64,000 bases of DNA, taken from the NCBI RefSeq assembly GCF_000633535.1, contig NZ_AYMR01000007.1, positions 310,001-374,000 on the forward strand. Direction: 5' to 3'. The DNA is from Leifsonia aquatica H1aii (GTDB taxonomy: Bacteria > Actinomycetota > Actinomycetes > Actinomycetales > Microbacteriaceae). The notes under the pieces are model-generated. The model saw only the letters and a list, made by a program, of their open reading frames with translations. It was not told the DNA's origin and ran no database searches. Shown here one piece after another: positions 60,253 to 64,000 of this stretch (position 1 is its first letter; the number at the start of each line of letters is the position of its first letter). Position numbers and translations under genes: made by a program.

Positions 60253-61184
60253 GCGGCAGGTCCGGCGGGTGCGGCGTCGCCGGGCCGGGCCGTTGCCACG
60301 CCGAGAGCCCGGGCCAACGCGTCGCGGTAGGCCTGGACCGCCGGATGCGCCGCCCGGGTGGCGCGGGTGAGGGTGAAGAGGCGACGCCTCGGGCGACCCG
60401 GCAGCCGCACGCGCGCCACGCCGCGCGTGTTCGCCTCGCCCAGCAGGTCGGGCAGCACGGTCACCGCCAGTCCTGCCCGCACCACGTGCACGTGCGTGAG
60501 CAGGTCGACGCCGTCGAACCGTACGTCCGGATCGAAGCCGGCGCCGCGGCAGAGCGCGCGCAGCCAGCGCCCGGGCTCGGTCTCCACCGGGTCCGTCGCC
60601 CAGGGCGCCGACGCGAGCTCGGCGAGGGAGCGCGTCCCGGCCAACGGGCCGACCTCCGGCACCGCGAGCCGCAGCTCGTCGTCGCACAGGTCGACCCGGT
60701 CGATGCGCTCGGGCGTGCGCTGCGGGTTGTCGTCGTACTCCTCCCCCAGGACCAGGTCGAAGTCGCCGGAGAGCAGACCCGCCGTCGCGTCGTGCGCCTC
60801 GCGCTGGGCGACGTCGACCCGCAGGCCGGGATGTCGATCGCGCAGATCGGCCAGCACCGGGGTGGACCCCGACAGCAGGACGGTCTGGAACGTCGCCACC
60901 CGCAGGACTCCGCCCACCCGGTCCTGGACCGCCGCGAGCTCGGACTCCGCGAGCTCCAGCTGGGCGATCGCCTCCCGAGCGTGGCGGACCAGGATGTGCG
61001 CGGCATCGGTGAGGCGCACCCCGCGGCCGATCGGCTCGAGCAGCACGGCCCCGCATTCGCGCTCCAGCTGGGTCAGCTGCTGCGAGACCGCGGACGGCGA
61101 ATAGGACAGCGCGTCCGCGACGGCTGCGAGGGTGCCGCGGCTCTCGAGCTCGGCCAGGATCGCCAGACGGTGCAGATTGAGCAC
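60249..61184 (-). CDS. LysR-family transcriptional regulator
   Basis: A 311-residue LysR regulator. The HTH is in LHRLAILAELESRGTLAAVADALSYSPSAVSQQLTQLERECG in family order, residues 4-46. The effector domain contains GGVLRVATFQTVL and LRDRHPGLRVDV. It starts at GTG 61184 with GGGAGG nine bases upstream. It is divergent from an EamA exporter and probably controls it, as LysR/EamA pairs often do for amino acid or metabolite efflux. Confidence 0.93.
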   Translation of the reverse strand: MLNLHRLAILAELESRGTLAAVADALSYSPSAVSQQLTQLERECGAVLLEPIGRGVRLTDAAHILVRHAREAIAQLELAESELAAVQDRVGGVLRVATFQTVLLSGSTPVLADLRDRHPGLRVDVAQREAHDATAGLLSGDFDLVLGEEYDDNPQRTPERIDRVDLCDDELRLAVPEVGPLAGTRSLAELASAPWATDPVETEPGRWLRALCRGAGFDPDVRFDGVDLLTHVHVVRAGLAVTVLPDLLGEANTRGVARVRLPGRPRRRLFTLTRATRAAHPAVQAYRDALARALGVATARPGDAAPAGPAA

Positions 61185-61211
61185 GGATGACCTCCCGACT
61201 CATCAGATTCA

Positions 61212-61229
61212 CTGACCAATATACGTCAG
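61212..61229. promoter_or_regulatory. LysR-type box
   Basis: CTGAC-CAATATAC-GTCAG is an inverted repeat with an AT-rich centre lying between the divergent LysR and EamA starts. Confidence 0.55.
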
Positions 61230-61274
61230 AAGCTTTCGCTGGAGTGACCAACCGGGGGCCGTCACGATGGAAGC

Positions 61275-62489
61275 ATGACGCGCGCGACCTCTCCCACCTC
61301 GGCGCCCGCCGTACTGATGATCGTCGGGTCGTGCACCTCGCTCCAGCTCGGCGCCGCGATCGCCACCCCGCTACTCGGTGCGCTGGGCCCGGGCCTGACC
61401 ACGGCGTTGCGCCTCCTGCTGGCCGGTGCCGTCCTGGTCGTCGTGTCGAGGCCGCGGTTCTGGCGCTGGCCCCGCGGCGGCCTGCGTGGCGTCGTCCTCT
61501 TCGGCGTCGTCCTGGCCGGGATGAACGGCTGCTTCTACGCGGCGCTCGACCGCATCCCGCTCGGCACGGCGGTCACCATCGAGTTCATCGGACCGCTGGC
61601 GCTCGCGGCGGTGCTCTCCCGGCGCTGGCGCGACCTGACCTGGGTGCTGCTCGCGGCCGGCGCGATCGCCGTCCTGGGGCTCGAGGGCGAAGCGGCCGGA
61701 TCGGGGCCGCTCGATCCGCTGGGGGTGGTCTTCGCCCTGGCCGCCGGCGGATTCTGGGCGCTCTACATCCTCGCGGGCAAGAAGGTGGGGGCGACCGTGG
61801 CCGGCCAGGGACCGCTCGCGCTGGCCATCGTGGTCGGCGCCGTCGTCATGGTGCCGTTCGGGGTGGGGTCCGTGGGCACTCTGGTGGCGCAGCCGGCACT
61901 GCTCCTCCCGCTGGCGGCGGTCGCCCTGCTGTCCTCGCTCATTCCGTACTCGCTCGAGTTTGCAGCCCTGCGCCGGCTGACGCCGCGCGTCTTCGGTGTG
62001 CTGCTGAGCCTCGAACCGGTGATCGCCGCCCTCGCCGGCTGGGCGCTCCTCGGCCAGGGCATGACCTGGATCGCGGTGGCGGCGATGGCCGTCGTGGTGG
62101 CGGCGTCGATCGCGTCGACGGCGTCCGCGGCAGCGCCGACGCCCCCGGCCGCCTCGCCGTCGACCGCCTCAGTGCCGGTCGTCGCCCGTGATCGCAACGG
62201 ATCCCAGGAGGTCCAGGTCGGGGCCCAGCAGGACGAGTCGTCGGGTGGCCCTGGTCATGGCGACATATCGGTCGACACCACCCGCCACGCCCCCGCCGAA
62301 GCCCGTCGGGTCGACGAGGACGACCAGGTCGAACTCGAGTCCCTTGGCGAGCGCCGGAGTCAGCAGCTGGACGCGCGTCCGCCCGGCCACGGCCCGCAGG
62401 CCGTCGCGGGCAGTCGCCACGGCCCGCTCCGCGGCGATGACGCCGACGACGCCCTCGGCGTTCTCGGCGAGCCAGTCCTCAACGAGTGA
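61275..62489 (+). CDS. EamA-family (RhtA-like) exporter with an odd C-terminal extension
   Basis: The first 295 residues form a ten-helix DMT/EamA transporter with two repeats (ALGPGLTTALRLLLAGAVLV; ALYILAGKKVGATVAGQGPL; PYSLEFAALRRLTPRVFGVLLSLEPVIAAL), as in the threonine/homoserine exporter RhtA. The family usually ends near residue 290-300. Here the frame has no stop until 62489, adding about 110 hydrophilic residues encoded antisense to the HelR-like gene (321-bp overlap). A stop-losing mutation or a frameshift near 62165 would explain this. The transporter core is certain; the true end is not. Confidence 0.85.
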   Translation: MTRATSPTSAPAVLMIVGSCTSLQLGAAIATPLLGALGPGLTTALRLLLAGAVLVVVSRPRFWRWPRGGLRGVVLFGVVLAGMNGCFYAALDRIPLGTAVTIEFIGPLALAAVLSRRWRDLTWVLLAAGAIAVLGLEGEAAGSGPLDPLGVVFALAAGGFWALYILAGKKVGATVAGQGPLALAIVVGAVVMVPFGVGSVGTLVAQPALLLPLAAVALLSSLIPYSLEFAALRRLTPRVFGVLLSLEPVIAALAGWALLGQGMTWIAVAAMAVVVAASIASTASAAAPTPPAASPSTASVPVVARDRNGSQEVQVGAQQDESSGGPGHGDISVDTTRHAPAEARRVDEDDQVELESLGERRSQQLDARPPGHGPQAVAGSRHGPLRGDDADDALGVLGEPVLNE

Positions 62490-64000
62490 CCCGAGCTCCG
62501 CGACCTCCCCACGACCGACCGGGACACCGCTGGACCGGATCGCGCTCGGCACCGTTGCGTCGGGCAGCACCGCGCGGATGACCGGCTCGGCGACGGCCAT
62601 CACCTCGCTCGGTGTCCGGTAGTTCACACTCAGTCCGGCGACGCGTGCGTCGACAACGCCCACCCGTGCCAGGCGCTCGCGCCAGCTCTCGCTGAAGCCC
62701 TGGCGTGCCTGAGCCCGGTCGCCGACGATCGTGAAACTGCGCGACGGACACCGGGACAGCAGCATGCCCCACTCGGCATCCGTCAGCTCCTGCGCCTCGT
62801 CGACGACGACATGCGCGAACGGCCCGGCGAGCTCGTCGGGGGCGAGCGCCTCCGGGACGGCGTCGTCCACGAGGGTGGTCTGCACGTCCTCGCCGCGCAG
62901 CATCGTGACCAGGCCCTCCCCGTCGTCGTCGGCGGCGATCAGGTCGTCGACCACAGCGGCCATCCGCTCCCGTTCGGCGGCGACGGCCGCACGACGCCGT
63001 CGGCGGCGCGCGGCGGCATCGGGGTCGCCGATCCGTCGCCGGGCGGCGTCGAGGAGCGGCAGGTCCGCGCTCGTCCAGGCCCGGGCGTCGACCCGCTGCA
63101 GGAGCGCGACCTGCTCGTCCGACAGCCACGGCGCACACCGGCGCAGGTAGCCGGGCGTCGCCCACAGATCGGCGACGACCCCGGCAGGGTCGAGCATCGG
63201 CCACGCCCGGTCGAACGCGGCGCGCAGCCCGTCGTGCGCCGCGAGGACGCGGTGCACGAGCGCGGCCGGGGCGGCGCCGTCGTGCCGGTCCACGAGGATC
63301 TCCAGCAGCGCATCCCAGACCTCCTCACGGGCGTCGTCGTGCGCGACTCCCGGTGCGGACGCGAACGCGTCGGCCCAATCCTCCGGTGTCAGCGGGATGT
63401 CGGCCCACTCGGTCTCGATCAGGAGCGGTTGCGCGGGCGGACGCTCGTAGCCCCGCACCGCCGTCTCGATCACCGCGCCCCACCGGCCGTCCGCCTTGAG
63501 GCCCGCAACGGTCGGGTCCGCCTCTGCGACGGCGTCCGCACCCTCCTCGACCAGGTCGGCGAGGGTGCAGAGCTGCACTCCCTCCTCCCCCAGCGCGGGC
63601 AGCACGTCCGAGACGAAGGCCAGGTAGGGCCGGCTGGGCCCCACGAACAGCACGCCGCCGCGCCGGTGCTCGAGCCGGGGGTCGGAGTACAGCAGGTACG
63701 CGGCCCGATGCAGGGCCACCACGGTCTTGCCGGTTCCCGGGCCGCCGTCGACGACCAGAGCGCCGCGGGAGCCCTCCCGGATGATCGCGTCCTGATCCGC
63801 CTGGAGGGTCGCCAGCACGTCCCGCATCCGCGTCGACCTGCTCGCCCCCAGACTCGCAATGAACTCGGACTGATCGTCGAGGGCGGCGGCGCCGGCGAAA
63901 CCCTCCGTGGCGAGCGCCTCGTCCCAGTAGTCCGTCACCCTCCCACCGCTCCAGCGGTAGCGTCGTCGGCTGACCAGTCCCATCGGGTCGGCGAGCGTCG
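62169..64000 (-). CDS. HelR/HelD-like superfamily 1 ATPase acting on RNA polymerase (partial, 5' end outside window)
   Basis: The C-terminal 610 residues are visible. The frame is open to the window edge (T-L-A-D-P-M-G-L-V-S-R-R-R), so the Met at 63983 is internal and the N-terminal coiled-coil part is missing. Walker A is VVDGGPGTGKTVVALHRAAYLL, Walker B is VVVDEAQELTDAEW, and later motifs are FTIVGDRAQA, LSVNYRTPSEV and YVAMTRATRRLVLLG. The pattern matches HelR/HelD proteins, which remove stalled RNA polymerase and in actinobacteria (HelR) protect against rifampicin. A general UvrD-like helicase is the alternative. Confidence 0.85.
   Translation of the reverse strand, partial: TLADPMGLVSRRRYRWSGGRVTDYWDEALATEGFAGAAALDDQSEFIASLGASRSTRMRDVLATLQADQDAIIREGSRGALVVDGGPGTGKTVVALHRAAYLLYSDPRLEHRRGGVLFVGPSRPYLAFVSDVLPALGEEGVQLCTLADLVEEGADAVAEADPTVAGLKADGRWGAVIETAVRGYERPPAQPLLIETEWADIPLTPEDWADAFASAPGVAHDDAREEVWDALLEILVDRHDGAAPAALVHRVLAAHDGLRAAFDRAWPMLDPAGVVADLWATPGYLRRCAPWLSDEQVALLQRVDARAWTSADLPLLDAARRRIGDPDAAARRRRRRAAVAAERERMAAVVDDLIAADDDGEGLVTMLRGEDVQTTLVDDAVPEALAPDELAGPFAHVVVDEAQELTDAEWGMLLSRCPSRSFTIVGDRAQARQGFSESWRERLARVGVVDARVAGLSVNYRTPSEVMAVAEPVIRAVLPDATVPSAIRSSGVPVGRGEVAELGSLVEDWLAENAEGVVGVIAAERAVATARDGLRAVAGRTRVQLLTPALAKGLEFDLVVLVDPTGFGGGVAGGVDRYVAMTRATRRLVLLGPDLDLLGSVAITGDDRH

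Noticed and set aside
57661-61251. A 1196-codon minus-strand frame across several genes
   Set aside because: It runs through the conserved unknown, XRE, SDR and LysR genes in a wrong frame, with low-complexity Arg/Gly/Ala composition.

Overview
The window is very GC-rich, with strong G/C bias at third codon positions. It carries many actinobacterial hallmarks: an IdeR/DtxR iron box, an LAxTG-type sorting signal, an M-box of the actinobacterial type, a HelR-like helicase, LCP proteins and frequent leaderless starts. I infer a Gram-positive high-GC actinobacterium, most likely Microbacteriaceae (Leifsonia-like). The genus is a guess from gene content and cannot be proven here.

Layout. 0-3 kb: folD with a YbaK-like gene, then a gamma-carbonic-anhydrase-like gene and an MBL hydrolase on the minus strand. 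3-12.4 kb: a tightly packed eight-gene operon (LacI regulator, ADP-ribosylglycohydrolase, nucleoside hydrolase, sugar ABC binding protein and two permeases, ribokinase, secreted beta-helix protein) closed by a 38-bp palindromic terminator. It reads as a ribosyl-compound scavenging system. 12.4-16.6 kb: Leloir galactose genes (galT-galK facing a DeoR regulator and a galM-like epimerase). 16.6-21.4 kb: an SDR/TetR pair with twin operators, a ChaA-like antiporter with a 22-bp tandem array at its 5' side, a DUF4232 lipoprotein and a ClC channel. 21.5-23.7 kb: an iron-regulated cell-wall protein (beta-propeller, HtaA-like domain, LASTG). 23.7-26.9 kb: a visibly lower-GC accessory stretch with a lipoprotein and a secreted PLL-like lectin. 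27-33.5 kb: LysR, an Orn/Lys/Arg-decarboxylase-like enzyme, an APC permease, Usp and a LysA-like decarboxylase.

33.6-37.6 kb: an L,D-transpeptidase with a secreted Ig-like protein, a gene-poor stretch, then an arsenic locus (thioredoxin-like protein, ArsR-ArsC fusion, ArsC) with two copies of one operator. 37.9-43.3 kb: membrane-anchored hydrolases, an LCP protein, a MarR/VOC pair and a GNAT. 43.4-47.3 kb: an M-box riboswitch, a 20-codon leader ORF, MgtA ATPase and MgtC. 47.3-50.8 kb: MBL hydrolase, patatin-like protein, phosphotransferase and NAD(P)-binding protein, all minus strand. 50.9-57.6 kb: MFS transporter, MarR-YbhB operon, small membrane protein, GNAT, histidine phosphatase, a metal-responsive ArsR-CDF operon and a methyltransferase-like membrane protein. 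57.7-64 kb: a conserved unknown, an XRE/SDR divergent pair, a LysR/EamA divergent pair and the C-terminal part of a HelR/HelD-like ATPase cut by the window end.

Common themes are regulator-target pairs with palindromic operators visible in the shared intergenic regions, ATGA-type 4-bp overlaps inside operons, and a recurring leaderless start arrangement (TANNNT, six bases, then ATG). I saw no rRNA, CRISPR, insertion sequence or convincing tRNA.
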